DNA of 64,000 bases from an uncultured Acetatifactor sp. (lineage in GTDB: Bacteria; Bacillota; Clostridia; Lachnospirales; Lachnospiraceae), in assembly GCA_944383825.1 (NCBI GenBank), contig CALWRA010000007.1:59899-123898 (forward strand), written 5' to 3'. A program made the translations under genes and the position numbers. Below, in pieces: positions 7,406-15,679 of this stretch; within the stretch, counting starts at the first letter, position 1; each line of letters opens with the position of its first letter. Under the pieces are notes generated by a model. That model ran no database searches. It was not told where the DNA came from and saw only the letters and a program-made list of their open reading frames with translations.

Positions 7406-8461
7406 ATGACCATATTTTATCATACAAAAAAGGCGCTTCTGTCTGCGGCGGGCTTTTTGCTTGTGCTGCTTCTTACGGGGTGTGCGGGCGGCAATGCAAA
7501 TGTACAGAGCGCAATGGAGATGATACAGGCTCTGGATTATCAGGGCGCTTTGACGCAGCTTGAAGAAGCGCAGGCCAGACAGGAGAATCAGCGGCTTATA
7601 GACAGAGGGAGAGGGATAGCCTACATGGGACTGACGGATTATACTCAGGCTATAAGCTGTTTTCAGTCTGCCCTGGCCGGAAGCAACGGTCTTGTGGAGC
7701 CGATAGATTTTGACCTGAATTATTATCTTGCGGCAGCATATACAAAAAACGGACAGTATCAGGAGGCCAAGAATACCTATGACGCCATTTTGGCCCTGAG
7801 GCCTCAGGAAGGGGACGCATGCTTTCTGCGCGGCAGTGTGCTGCTGAATCTGGGTGATTTTGAGGGAGCAAAGGCGGATTTTGATAAGGCGGTCAGCCTG
7901 GCTCCCCAAAATTATGACAGATTAATAGAAATATTTAAAACGCTGGAGCATTTCGGATATGAGGAGGAGGGGCGGACGTACCTTCAAAATGCTCTTGACA
8001 CCGGTGGGAGCAGCATGGGACAGTACGATACCGGGCGAATATATTATTATCTGGGAGAATATCAGCAGGCATACATGGCCTTAGAGGAAGCCAAACAAGC
8101 GGGGGGAGCGGAGAGCTATCTTTATCTGGGAAAGGCTTATGAAGCCACAGGCGATTACAACTATGCCTCCAGTGTGTACAACAGCTATATCAGCCAGGAT
8201 CCCACAAATGCGGAAATGTACAACCAGCTGGGCCTGTGTGAAATGGCAAAGGGAGAATATCAGAACGCTTTGGCCGCCTTTCAGGCCGGATTGCAGATAG
8301 AAGGCAATGAGTTTGTACAAGCTCTGTCCTTCAACGAGATCGTGGCATATGAATATTTGGGGGAATATCAGCAGGCGGCGGTGCTTTTGGAAAAATACCT
8401 CCAGACATACCCGGATGACGCCGCGGCCATGAGAGAGCAGCAGTTTTTGTCAACCAGATGA
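7406..8461 (+). CDS. TPR-repeat lipoprotein
   Basis: A 351-residue lipoprotein. A hydrophobic signal segment ends in Leu-Leu-Leu-Thr-Gly-Cys near residue 26, a standard lipobox. The rest is a series of about seven to eight tetratricopeptide repeats, with recurring Gly-x-Tyr-Gln-x-Ala motifs (for example Leu-Gly-Glu-Tyr-Gln-Gln-Ala, which occurs twice). Such proteins are surface-anchored scaffolds; no partner can be named. The ATG at 7406 follows GAGGGA; the frame is open from 7292 but without a ribosome site. Its last 12 bases overlap the 3' end of the convergent XRE gene. Confidence 0.85.
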   Translation: MTIFYHTKKALLSAAGFLLVLLLTGCAGGNANVQSAMEMIQALDYQGALTQLEEAQARQENQRLIDRGRGIAYMGLTDYTQAISCFQSALAGSNGLVEPIDFDLNYYLAAAYTKNGQYQEAKNTYDAILALRPQEGDACFLRGSVLLNLGDFEGAKADFDKAVSLAPQNYDRLIEIFKTLEHFGYEEEGRTYLQNALDTGGSSMGQYDTGRIYYYLGEYQQAYMALEEAKQAGGAESYLYLGKAYEATGDYNYASSVYNSYISQDPTNAEMYNQLGLCEMAKGEYQNALAAFQAGLQIEGNEFVQALSFNEIVAYEYLGEYQQAAVLLEKYLQTYPDDAAAMREQQFLSTR

Positions 8462-8809
8462 TTCCGACATACTGCGCCTTTTTAGAAGGTCAAGAAAATC
8501 CATCATGGAGCTGATATCTCTGGGGGAAAGTTCCAGTGTAGTGTTTACCATATCCGCTACGGTATAGTCACGAATCAGCTGACGGTTTAAGGTGTCCAGG
8601 CTATGACGATATTTGGTTCTGCGCAGCAGGAAATCGGTTGTAACGCCGAAATAATCAGCAATCCTGCAGAGTGTGTCCAGATCCGGAGCATGAATGTTGT
8701 TTTCATAATTGGAAATCGTGCCTGTGGATACGTTCAGCACAGCCGCCAGCTCTTTTTGATATAAGCCTTTTTCTGCGCGCAGTTCTGCTAAAATCTGACC
8801 AATCTCCAT
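8450..8809 (-). CDS. XRE-family HTH regulator (paralog 1)
   Basis: A 119-residue protein. Residues 1-65 form a Cro/CI-type helix-turn-helix: Leu-Tyr-Gln-Lys-Glu-Leu-Ala, then Val-Ser-x-Gly-Thr-Ile-Ser-Asn-Tyr-Glu and a Pro-Asp-Leu-Asp-Thr-Leu-Cys stretch, followed by Asp-Tyr-Phe-Gly-Val-Thr-Thr-Asp. The C-terminal half is a short helical region ending Leu-Leu-Lys-Arg-Arg-Ser-Met-Ser-Glu. AGGAGG lies before the ATG at 8809, which I prefer to the GTG at 8818 that overlaps that site. It is about 75-80% identical by eye to the gene upstream, so the two are tandem duplicates. Regulated genes are unknown; autoregulation is plausible. Confidence 0.88.
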   Translation of the reverse strand: MEIGQILAELRAEKGLYQKELAAVLNVSTGTISNYENNIHAPDLDTLCRIADYFGVTTDFLLRRTKYRHSLDTLNRQLIRDYTVADMVNTTLELSPRDISSMMDFLDLLKRRSMSESSG

Positions 8810-8837
8810 AACATTCACCTCCTGCTTCCGTTAGTGC

Positions 8838-8885
8838 GATTCACAGTTGAGACTTCGTAAAATTTATTTTATAGTATTTTAGATT
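8838..8885 (-). promoter_or_regulatory. Promoter/operator region of XRE paralog 1
   Basis: This 48-base stretch aligns almost base for base with 9374-9420 upstream of paralog 2. Shared blocks read on the + strand are CGTAAAA, TTATT, TATAG and TTTAGATT. On the - strand it contains a TATAAAAT -10-like element. Conservation of a non-coding block between duplicates suggests a promoter with a regulator site. Confidence 0.5.
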
Positions 8886-8977
8886 AGAAGGAATATTATT
8901 TTATAAATCCGGGAAAATATCTCAAAAATCAAAAAGAATTTCAGCATAACTAATTTTCTGGCGCTGCGGCTGCTATG

Positions 8978-9340
8978 TTATCTGTCGGGGCTCTCCGACA
9001 TACTGCGTCTTTTCAAAAGATCCAGAAAGTCAATCATGGAACTGACATCCCTGGGGGAAAGCTCCAAGGTAGTGTTGATTATGTCCGATATGGTGTAATC
9101 TCTGACGAGAGGACGGTTTAAGGTTTCGGGATTAAAACGGTATCTGGTACGGCGCAGTAAGTAATCGGTTGTAACGCCGAAATAGTCGGCGATTTTGCAG
9201 AGAGTATCCAAATCGGGAGCGTGTACGTTTTTTTCATAATTAGAAATTGTGCCTACGGATACATTTAATGCAGCGGCCAGTTCCTTTTGATACAAGCCCC
9301 TTTCTGTGCGCAGCTGCACTAAAATCTGACCGATATCCAT
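8978..9340 (-). CDS. XRE-family HTH regulator (paralog 2)
   Basis: A 120-residue protein with the same layout as its downstream neighbour: an N-terminal Cro/CI helix-turn-helix and a helical tail with Leu-Ser-Pro-Arg-Asp-Val-Ser-Ser-Met-Ile-Asp-Phe-Leu-Asp-Leu-Leu. GGAGG precedes the ATG at 9340. The recognition-helix region differs in only a few residues from paralog 1 (for example Val-Gly-Thr-Ile-Ser-Asn-Tyr-Glu-Lys), so both probably recognise related sites. The gap between the two genes (8810-8977) holds only the conserved upstream block and AT-rich sequence. Confidence 0.88.
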   Translation of the reverse strand: MDIGQILVQLRTERGLYQKELAAALNVSVGTISNYEKNVHAPDLDTLCKIADYFGVTTDYLLRRTRYRFNPETLNRPLVRDYTISDIINTTLELSPRDVSSMIDFLDLLKRRSMSESPDR

Positions 9341-9373
9341 GGTATTTACCTCCAAAATTCTTTCTTGTGGTCT

Positions 9374-9420
9374 GATTGTGATTGAGGAATCGTAAAACTT
9401 ATTGTATAGAAATTTAGATT
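9374..9420 (-). promoter_or_regulatory. Promoter/operator region of XRE paralog 2
   Basis: A 47-base block homologous to 8838-8885. On the - strand it includes TATACAAT as a likely -10 and ends about 35 bases before the start codon. The stretch farther out (9421-9545) is AT-rich with no other recognisable element. Confidence 0.5.
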
Positions 9421-9547
9421 TCCGGAAATAGAATTTTAGAAACTCAAGAAAATTGATAAATTTTACAATTATTTTTTAATATATATAAATTGTGTGATTT
9501 AAGCATAACGATTCTGAAACTGGCGCGGGAGTTTTCAGGGAATTATA

Positions 9548-9577
9548 TTGACCGATTGTTGACTGCTTTGATACAAT
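9548..9577 (+). promoter_or_regulatory. Promoter of pyrF-pyrE
   Basis: TTGACC (9548-9553) and TACAAT (9572-9577) with an 18-base spacer lie about 45 bases before the pyrF start. No PyrR-binding leader or terminator hairpin is visible between the promoter and the gene. Confidence 0.55.
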
Positions 9578-9620
9578 AACAATAATTGCAAAAGCCTTTG
9601 CGGCGGAAACGGAGTTTAGG

Positions 9621-10553
9621 ATGATTAACAAGCTGGTAGCGAAAATAAAAAAGACGAACGCCCCCATTGTAGTTGGATTGGATCCTATGATGAAATTTAT
9701 ACCTGGGCATATTCAGAGCAAAGCCTTTGCGGAATACGGCGAGACCCTGGAGGGCGCGGCCGAAGCCATCTGGCAGTATAACAAAGGAATTGTGGACGCC
9801 ATCTGTGATCTGATTCCCGCGGTAAAGCCGCAGATTGCCATGTACGAGCAATTTGGAATTCCCGGAATGGCCGCATTTCAGAAAACGGTGGATTACTGCA
9901 GAGAAAAGGACTTGGTTGTCATCGGTGATATCAAGCGGGGAGACATTGGTTCCACCTCCGAGGCCTATGCGGTAGGCCATCTGGGTAAGGTTCAGGTAGG
10001 AAGCAGATTTTATTATGGCTTTGACGAGGATTTTGCCACTGTAAATCCTTATATGGGATCAGACAGCGTGAAGCCCTTCATCAGAGTATGTAAAGAAGAA
10101 AAGAAGGGGATTTTTGTGCTGGTGAAAACTTCCAATCCCAGTAGCGGTGAATTTCAGGATCGGCTGATAGACGGACGGCCTCTTTATGAGATTGTGGGAG
10201 AGTATGTGGACGCCTGGGGAAAAGAATGCATGGGCGAGGATTACAGCTATGTGGGAGCCGTAGTGGGCGCCACTTATCCGGAGCAGGGAAAGCTTCTGAG
10301 AGAGCTTATGCCCAAGACCTTTATTCTGGTGCCGGGGTATGGGGCTCAGGGAGGAACAGGAGCGGATTTAATTCATTTCTTTAATAAAGACGGCTTGGGA
10401 GCCGTTATTAATTCGTCCAGGGGAATTATTGCTGCTTATCAGCAGGAACAATATGCGCAGTACGGCGAGGAAAACTATGGGGAGGCCTCCAGGGCAGCTG
10501 TTCTGGATATGAGGGAGGACATTGCTCGGGCCTTGCAGACATATTCATGTTAA
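9621..10553 (+). CDS. pyrF: Orotidine 5'-phosphate decarboxylase (type 2)
   Basis: A 310-residue enzyme that decarboxylates OMP to UMP, the last step of pyrimidine synthesis. The catalytic Gly-Asp-Ile-Lys-Arg-Gly-Asp-Ile-Gly motif has Lys105. The Val-Gly-Leu-Asp-Pro start, the Lys-Thr-Ser-Asn-Pro-Ser-Ser segment and the Val-Pro-Gly-Tyr-Gly-Ala-Gln-Gly-Gly phosphate-binding region mark the longer subfamily-2 form, about 70 residues longer than the E. coli type. Only 12 bases separate it from pyrE, so the last two steps are co-transcribed. Confidence 0.95.
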   Translation: MINKLVAKIKKTNAPIVVGLDPMMKFIPGHIQSKAFAEYGETLEGAAEAIWQYNKGIVDAICDLIPAVKPQIAMYEQFGIPGMAAFQKTVDYCREKDLVVIGDIKRGDIGSTSEAYAVGHLGKVQVGSRFYYGFDEDFATVNPYMGSDSVKPFIRVCKEEKKGIFVLVKTSNPSSGEFQDRLIDGRPLYEIVGEYVDAWGKECMGEDYSYVGAVVGATYPEQGKLLRELMPKTFILVPGYGAQGGTGADLIHFFNKDGLGAVINSSRGIIAAYQQEQYAQYGEENYGEASRAAVLDMREDIARALQTYSC

Positions 10554-10565
10554 GGAGGTTGTATT

Positions 10566-11240
10566 TTGGAACAGTACAAGCAGGAATTTATTGAATTTAT
10601 GGTGGAATGCCAAGTTCTGAAATTTGGTGAATTCACATTAAAAAGTGGGAGAAAATCGCCTTTTTTCATGAATGCGGGAGCATACGTGACCGGCAGTCAG
10701 CTCCGCAGACTGGGACAATACTATGCGAAGGCCATCCATGAAAATTTTGGGGATGATTTCGATGTTCTCTTTGGCCCTGCATACAAGGGAATTCCCTTGA
10801 GTGTGGCTGCGGCGATTGCATACAGCGAGCTTTACGGCAAGGAAATACGCTATTGCTCCAACCGCAAGGAAGAAAAGGATCATGGCGATGCAGGCATTCT
10901 TTTGGGAAGCAGTCTGCAGGATGGCGACCGGGTGGTGATGATTGAGGATGTGACCACCTCCGGAAAGTCCATCGAGGAAACCTTTCCCATAATCAAAGCT
11001 CAGGGCAATGTAGAAATCAAGGGGCTTATGGTCTCCCTGAACCGTATGGAGAAGGGGATTGGAGGCAGCATGAGCGCTCTGGAGGAGATCCGGAAAAAAT
11101 ATGGATTTGACGCCCATGCCATTGTTACAATGGAGGATGTGATTTCATACTTGTATAACAAGCCCTTCAGGGGGAAAATTTATATAGATGATGCCTTAAA
11201 GGCCGCCATTGACCGGTATTATGAGAAATATGGGGCTTAA
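10566..11240 (+). CDS. pyrE: Orotate phosphoribosyltransferase
   Basis: A 224-residue enzyme that joins orotate and PRPP to give OMP. It has a Leu-Lys-Ser-Gly-Arg-Lys-Ser-Pro-Phe-Phe N-terminal motif, a Phe-Gly-Pro-Ala-Tyr-Lys-Gly loop, Arg-Lys-Glu-Glu-Lys-Asp-His-Gly, and the PRPP loop Val-Met-Ile-Glu-Asp-Val-Thr-Thr-Ser-Gly-Lys-Ser. The start is a TTG, supported by AGGAGG seven bases before it. It is directly downstream of pyrF. The earlier steps are not in this window except for carAB, which lies 29 kb away. Confidence 0.95.
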   Translation: MEQYKQEFIEFMVECQVLKFGEFTLKSGRKSPFFMNAGAYVTGSQLRRLGQYYAKAIHENFGDDFDVLFGPAYKGIPLSVAAAIAYSELYGKEIRYCSNRKEEKDHGDAGILLGSSLQDGDRVVMIEDVTTSGKSIEETFPIIKAQGNVEIKGLMVSLNRMEKGIGGSMSALEEIRKKYGFDAHAIVTMEDVISYLYNKPFRGKIYIDDALKAAIDRYYEKYGA

Positions 11241-11296
11241 GGAGACCCAAGGGCCTATCAGAACGTAGGACATTATTATAAAGCGAGGTATGTCAT

Positions 11297-11449
11297 ATGG
11301 ATGAAAAAATCTACAAAACAATGAACGGCGCCGGAGCCATGAATATTGTAATTGGAGTGGTTACGCTGGCGGTGGGAATCGCTTCCGGCGTGCTGCTTAT
11401 TATCAATGGAGCCAGACTCCTTGCGGGCAAGTCTAAAATCTTGTTATGA
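11297..11449 (+). CDS. Small single-span membrane protein
   Basis: A 50-residue frame starting with Met-Asp-Glu-Lys-Ile-Tyr-Lys-Thr-Met-Asn. GAGG lies eight bases before the ATG. Residues 15-38 form a single hydrophobic span with Gly and Ala spacing, followed by a basic tail. It sits between pyrE and a 106-residue membrane protein, in the same direction and with short gaps, so it is probably the first gene of a small membrane cluster. No function can be assigned. Confidence 0.6.
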   Translation: MDEKIYKTMNGAGAMNIVIGVVTLAVGIASGVLLIINGARLLAGKSKILL

Positions 11450-11497
11450 TTAGGAAAGCAGCAGGCAGGGCGGCATGAGCAAGGAGAGCGTACCGCT

Positions 11498-11818
11498 ATG
11501 AAAAAGAAAAATTTTATTTTTACCAATAAAAAGCATTCTCAAAAAGCAATTATGTCAACTATTCTGGGAATTATCAGCGTGGTATCCCTCTGCGCCGTGA
11601 TTTATCTGACTTATTTGAGGGATGGGAATGCTGAAAATGGCTATGGCGTGACAGCGCTGCTGGCAGCCATTTTTTCGGTTGCAGGACTGATTCTGGGGAT
11701 TATCGCACTCAGGGAAAAGGACAGCTATAAGCTGTTTCCCGGGCTGGGTATATTTTTTAATCTGGCGGCTTTGGGGGGCGTGAGTCTCATATTATATTTA
11801 GGAGTGTATTTATCATGA
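11498..11818 (+). CDS. Small three-span membrane protein (DUF6142-like)
   Basis: A 106-residue protein with a basic start, a Lys-Lys-His-Ser-Gln-Lys-Ala segment and three hydrophobic segments at about 18-40, 52-72 and 82-104. From memory it resembles the Lachnospiraceae DUF6142 family, whose function is unknown. AAGGAGA lies ten bases before the ATG. Its stop overlaps the start of the M29 aminopeptidase gene as ATGA, so the two are translationally coupled. The pairing suggests a shared role at the membrane, but this is inference only. Confidence 0.6.
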   Translation: MKKKNFIFTNKKHSQKAIMSTILGIISVVSLCAVIYLTYLRDGNAENGYGVTALLAAIFSVAGLILGIIALREKDSYKLFPGLGIFFNLAALGGVSLILYLGVYLS

Positions 11819-13962
11819 TGGAAAAAAAGGAAACCATACGGGAGCCGCAGGAGAGCGAATCAAGGACACAGGGACTACAGACGCAAAAGCTACAGGAGGA
11901 AAGGTTGGAGCTTGTGCTGGCTAGAGTCCGCCGGATTCCCCAGGAGCATTTTGGAGCGGCTTCCTTTGAGGAATATTTTGCAGCCGTTGCTCAGTTTCTG
12001 CTTCTTTTAGAAGAAACCAGAGCATTTCTGGAAAGGGGAGGGCTGGGAACGGCTTCGCTGGAGGAGCTGACAGCACGCAATCATGCCTTATATGAGGATA
12101 TTATGCCAATACATTACGAGGAAAGTTATGCGAATCCTGCATATGCCGTAAAAAGGCTGGGGGATGAGTTTGGAGCCATGCTTTCCTTTTTGTATGTGGA
12201 GATGCGCAGCCTGATTGGATTTGTGTACGAAGGACGGATGGAGGAAATTCTCATCAGGTTGGAGCTGTTTGCTGAGATTTATACGGCTTTTGTATATGAG
12301 TGGCAGGAAAATCACAGGCTGCCGTTATACGAGGACATCAGAGGAATTCTTTACTGGTTTGTCAGCGACTATGCGGATATGGCCGCAGAGAACAGAACAA
12401 GGGAGCTTTTGACATCTGAAGATAATTTTGCCGCAGGCATTATCCGGGCTGGAGATCTGTCCGATGTGCGTTATCTTTTTTCCTATGGGGAGTATGTGGG
12501 GGACAATGAGATAGAAACCGCCCGCTTTCTGGCAAAGCTTCCTCAGGAAACCATCAATCTTATGGCGGACACTTATACGGAAGGGTACAGGATTGGCTTC
12601 GAAGCAACGGGGAAGGATCTGTCTAAAAAGAAAACGGTAGAGATCCGCTACAGGCTCGGATTTGAACGGATGATAAAAAAAGCTGTGGAGAATTTTGCGG
12701 AGTTGGGATTGCGCCCCTCTATCTACAGAGCAGCCTACAGCATTTTATATAATCCTACTCTTTATAAGGCTGGCTTTTTTGGAGGCGAAGTAAACAGGCA
12801 ATGTGATTATGATCACAAGGACGACAGGGCTCTTTTCCTGGACAAAAATTATGTAAACCGCAAGCTTCAGGTTTCCAGAACAGCCTTTGAAAAATATAAA
12901 AAGGAAGCTCTGGAATATGCCGGTCCCGCCGTGGTGGAGACCTTTGGGGAGAAGGAATTTGAACCGGTGAATAAACCGGAATGCATCAGCATGAGCGGGG
13001 AGCAGAACCGACTGTGGGTGGAGTACCGCAGCCGTGCCGGTGAAATTCAGCGGGAGTATATTCTTGAAGAGGAAAGAAGTTTTACAATTATCGCCTTCCC
13101 CGTGCCGGAGATCGGTGACTTTTTCCCGGAACTTTTTCAGGAAGTGATTCAGATCAATACATTGGATTACAGGCTCTACAGAGATATTCAGCAAAAAATA
13201 ATAAATGCCCTGGATACGGCGGATCACTGTGAGATCAAGGGAATGAAGGATAACAGGACGTCTCTTGTGGTCAAGCTGTATGAGCTGAAGGATCCACAGA
13301 GGGAAACGATTTTCGAAAATTGTGTGGCGGATGTAAATATCCCTGTGGGAGAGGTGTTCACCTCTCCTGTACTGGCGGGAACAAACGGCGTCCTTCATGT
13401 GACCAGAGTGTTTTTAAACGGTCTGGAATACAAAAATCTGGAGCTTATCTTCCGGGATGGGATGATTCAGGATTATAGCTGCTCCAATTTTGAAAAGCCG
13501 GAGGAGAGCCGAGCGTTCATAAAGGAGAACATTCTTTTTCGCCATAAGAGCCTTCCCATAGGAGAATTTGCCATAGGCACCAATACAGCGGCCTATGTGA
13601 CGGCAAGAAAGTACGGCATCGAAGATAAGCTCCCCATACTGATCGCGGAAAAGACGGGGCCGCATTTTGCTGTGGGGGATACCTGCTATTCTCATGCGGA
13701 GGATATTAAGGTTTACAATCCTGATGGAAAGGAGATTGTAGCCAGAGATAACGAGCTCTCCCGGCTGCGGGACAAAAATCCGGCAGGCGCTTACTTTAAC
13801 TGTCACACGGATATAACCATTCCCTATGATGAGCTGGGAGAACTGACGGCGGTGAGAAAGGATGGCACAAGAATACCGATTATCAAAGAGGGGCGGTTTG
13901 TGCTGCCCGGAACTGAGGCGCTGAACAGACCTCTGGATCAGGCAGCGCAGTCTGATAGGTAA
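11815..13962 (+). CDS. M29-type aminopeptidase with long N-terminal extension
   Basis: A 715-residue protein. The C-terminal part (about 345-700) carries the M29 metallo-aminopeptidase ligand set: Glu513 in Pro-Val-Gly-Glu-Val-Phe-Thr-Ser-Pro, Glu584 in Gly-Glu-Phe-Ala-Ile-Gly-Thr-Asn, Glu612 and His617 in Ala-Glu-Lys-Thr-Gly-Pro-His-Phe, Tyr625, and His664/Asp666 in Cys-His-Thr-Asp. Known M29 enzymes have about 370-415 residues and two divalent metals. Here some 330 extra, mostly helical residues precede the domain and resemble nothing I know. The usual His-Trp-Asp is His-Thr-Asp. The enzyme is probably cytoplasmic since no signal peptide is present. Confidence 0.8.
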   Translation: MMEKKETIREPQESESRTQGLQTQKLQEERLELVLARVRRIPQEHFGAASFEEYFAAVAQFLLLLEETRAFLERGGLGTASLEELTARNHALYEDIMPIHYEESYANPAYAVKRLGDEFGAMLSFLYVEMRSLIGFVYEGRMEEILIRLELFAEIYTAFVYEWQENHRLPLYEDIRGILYWFVSDYADMAAENRTRELLTSEDNFAAGIIRAGDLSDVRYLFSYGEYVGDNEIETARFLAKLPQETINLMADTYTEGYRIGFEATGKDLSKKKTVEIRYRLGFERMIKKAVENFAELGLRPSIYRAAYSILYNPTLYKAGFFGGEVNRQCDYDHKDDRALFLDKNYVNRKLQVSRTAFEKYKKEALEYAGPAVVETFGEKEFEPVNKPECISMSGEQNRLWVEYRSRAGEIQREYILEEERSFTIIAFPVPEIGDFFPELFQEVIQINTLDYRLYRDIQQKIINALDTADHCEIKGMKDNRTSLVVKLYELKDPQRETIFENCVADVNIPVGEVFTSPVLAGTNGVLHVTRVFLNGLEYKNLELIFRDGMIQDYSCSNFEKPEESRAFIKENILFRHKSLPIGEFAIGTNTAAYVTARKYGIEDKLPILIAEKTGPHFAVGDTCYSHAEDIKVYNPDGKEIVARDNELSRLRDKNPAGAYFNCHTDITIPYDELGELTAVRKDGTRIPIIKEGRFVLPGTEALNRPLDQAAQSDR

Positions 13963-14077
13963 CCGGTAATTGTAAAAAACAGCAGATAAATATTGCATAT
14001 ATTATTCATCTTTAGTAAACTAAAAGGTATAAGAAAAAAGAATCAAACAATTTACAGCATATGGAATGGAGGACATT

Positions 14078-14611
14078 ATGGAAAATGCAAAAATGCCGAA
14101 GGTGGGCATAGTAATGGGAAGCGATTCGGATATGCCGGTTATGGCCAAGGCCGCGGATATTCTGGAGGAGCTTGGCATTTCCTATGAGATGAGAGTAATC
14201 AGCGCCCACAGGGAGCCGGATGTGTTTTTTGAGTATGCCAAGACTGCGGAAGAGAAGGGCTTTCAGGTGATCATCGCGGGAGCGGGCATGGCGGCACATC
14301 TGCCGGGTATGTGTGCGGCCATCTTTCCCATGCCGGTGATTGGAATTCCCATGCACACTTCTTCTTTGGGCGGCAGGGATTCCCTTTATTCCATCGTTCA
14401 GATGCCCTCTGGCATTCCGGTGGCTACGGTAGCCATAAACGGGGGCGCCAACGCCGGACTTTTGGCGGCGAAAATATTGGCTGTGGCAGATAAAGAGCTT
14501 CTGAAAAAGCTCAGGAGCTATACTGAGAATCTGAAAAAACAGGTTCAGTCGAAGGATGCAAGGCTGCAGGAGAGGGGCTATAGAGCTTATCTGGAGGAAA
14601 TGAAGAAATAA
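14078..14611 (+). CDS. purE: N5-carboxyaminoimidazole ribonucleotide mutase
   Basis: A 177-residue PurE class I enzyme that moves the carboxyl group from N5-CAIR to CAIR in purine synthesis. The Gly-Ser-Asp-Ser-Asp motif near residue 15, Ser-Ala-His-Arg near 45, Ala-Gly-Ala-Gly-Met-Ala-Ala-His-Leu-Pro-Gly near 75 and the Gly-Ile-Pro-Met loop are all present. The ATG at 14078 follows GGAGG at five bases; an earlier ATG at 14066 lies before that site. No purK is adjacent, although class I PurE normally needs one; it may lie elsewhere in the genome. It begins the purE-purM-purN-purD cluster. Confidence 0.95.
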   Translation: MENAKMPKVGIVMGSDSDMPVMAKAADILEELGISYEMRVISAHREPDVFFEYAKTAEEKGFQVIIAGAGMAAHLPGMCAAIFPMPVIGIPMHTSSLGGRDSLYSIVQMPSGIPVATVAINGGANAGLLAAKILAVADKELLKKLRSYTENLKKQVQSKDARLQERGYRAYLEEMKK

Positions 14612-14653
14612 TTTTGTATTAGTTCAGAAAATACGGAAATAAGGAGAATGGAA

Positions 14654-15679
14654 ATGGACTATAAAAACGCAGGCGTCGATATCGAAGCCGGTTATAGGTC
14701 GGTGGAGCTGATGAAGGAATACGTAAGGGAGACCATGCGTCCCGAGGTGCTGGGAGGGCTTGGCGGTTTCTCAGGGGCATTTTCCATGAAAGCATTTCAG
14801 AATATGGAGGATCCGGTTCTTCTGTCCGGCACTGATGGGTGTGGAACAAAGGTAAAGCTGGCCTTTTTGCTGGACAAACATGATACCATTGGAATCGACT
14901 GTGTGGCCATGTGCGTAAACGATGTTGCCTGCGCCGGAGGGGAGCCTCTTTTTTTCCTGGATTACATAGCATGCGGAAAAAATTACCCGGAAAAGATTGC
15001 AGCCATTGTGAAAGGAGTGGCTGAGGGCTGCAGGCAGGCAGGGGCGGCTTTGGTGGGAGGAGAGACTGCGGAGCATCCCGGACTTATGCCGGAGGACGAG
15101 TACGATCTGGCGGGATTTGCTGTGGGCATAGCAGACAGAAAGAATCTGATTACCGGAGAGAATATAAAGGAGGGGGATATACTGGTAGGGATTGCTTCCT
15201 CGGGCGTGCACTCCAATGGATTTTCTCTGGTGCGCAGGATTTTTGAAATGACCAGGGAAAGCCTGGATACCTACTATGATGAGCTGGGAAGAACGCTTGG
15301 CGAGGCGCTGCTTGAGCCTACCCGCATATATGTAAGAGCGCTTAAGGCTGTGAAGGAGGCGGGAATTGTGATAAAAGGCTGCAGCCATATTACGGGAGGC
15401 GGATTTTATGAAAATATTCCCAGAATGCTTCCTGAGGGAATCTGCGCCAATGTGGAAAAAGGAAGCTTTGATGTGCCTCCTGTCTTTACACTCTTGCAGA
15501 AAAAGGGCGGCGTAGAGGAGGAAATGATGTACAATACCTATAATATGGGGCTGGGAATGGTGCTTGCGGCGGATCCTCAGGACGAGGATAAAATTATGGA
15601 AGTACTGCGTAAAGCCGGCGAGGTTCCATATGTTGTAGGAAAATGCCGCGCAGGAGAAAAGGGCGTGATCCTATGCTGA
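14654..15679 (+). CDS. purM: Phosphoribosylformylglycinamidine cyclo-ligase (AIR synthetase)
   Basis: A 341-residue enzyme that closes FGAM to AIR using ATP. It shows Asp-Gly-Cys-Gly-Thr-Lys, Asp-x-Val-Ala-Met-Cys-Val-Asn-Asp, Gly-Gly-Glu-Thr-Ala-Glu and His-Ile-Thr-Gly-Gly-Gly-Phe, the standard PurM signature. AAGGAG lies seven bases before the ATG at 14654; another ATG two codons earlier is too close to it. The gene overlaps purN by seven bases, indicating translational coupling. Confidence 0.95.
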   Translation: MDYKNAGVDIEAGYRSVELMKEYVRETMRPEVLGGLGGFSGAFSMKAFQNMEDPVLLSGTDGCGTKVKLAFLLDKHDTIGIDCVAMCVNDVACAGGEPLFFLDYIACGKNYPEKIAAIVKGVAEGCRQAGAALVGGETAEHPGLMPEDEYDLAGFAVGIADRKNLITGENIKEGDILVGIASSGVHSNGFSLVRRIFEMTRESLDTYYDELGRTLGEALLEPTRIYVRALKAVKEAGIVIKGCSHITGGGFYENIPRMLPEGICANVEKGSFDVPPVFTLLQKKGGVEEEMMYNTYNMGLGMVLAADPQDEDKIMEVLRKAGEVPYVVGKCRAGEKGVILC

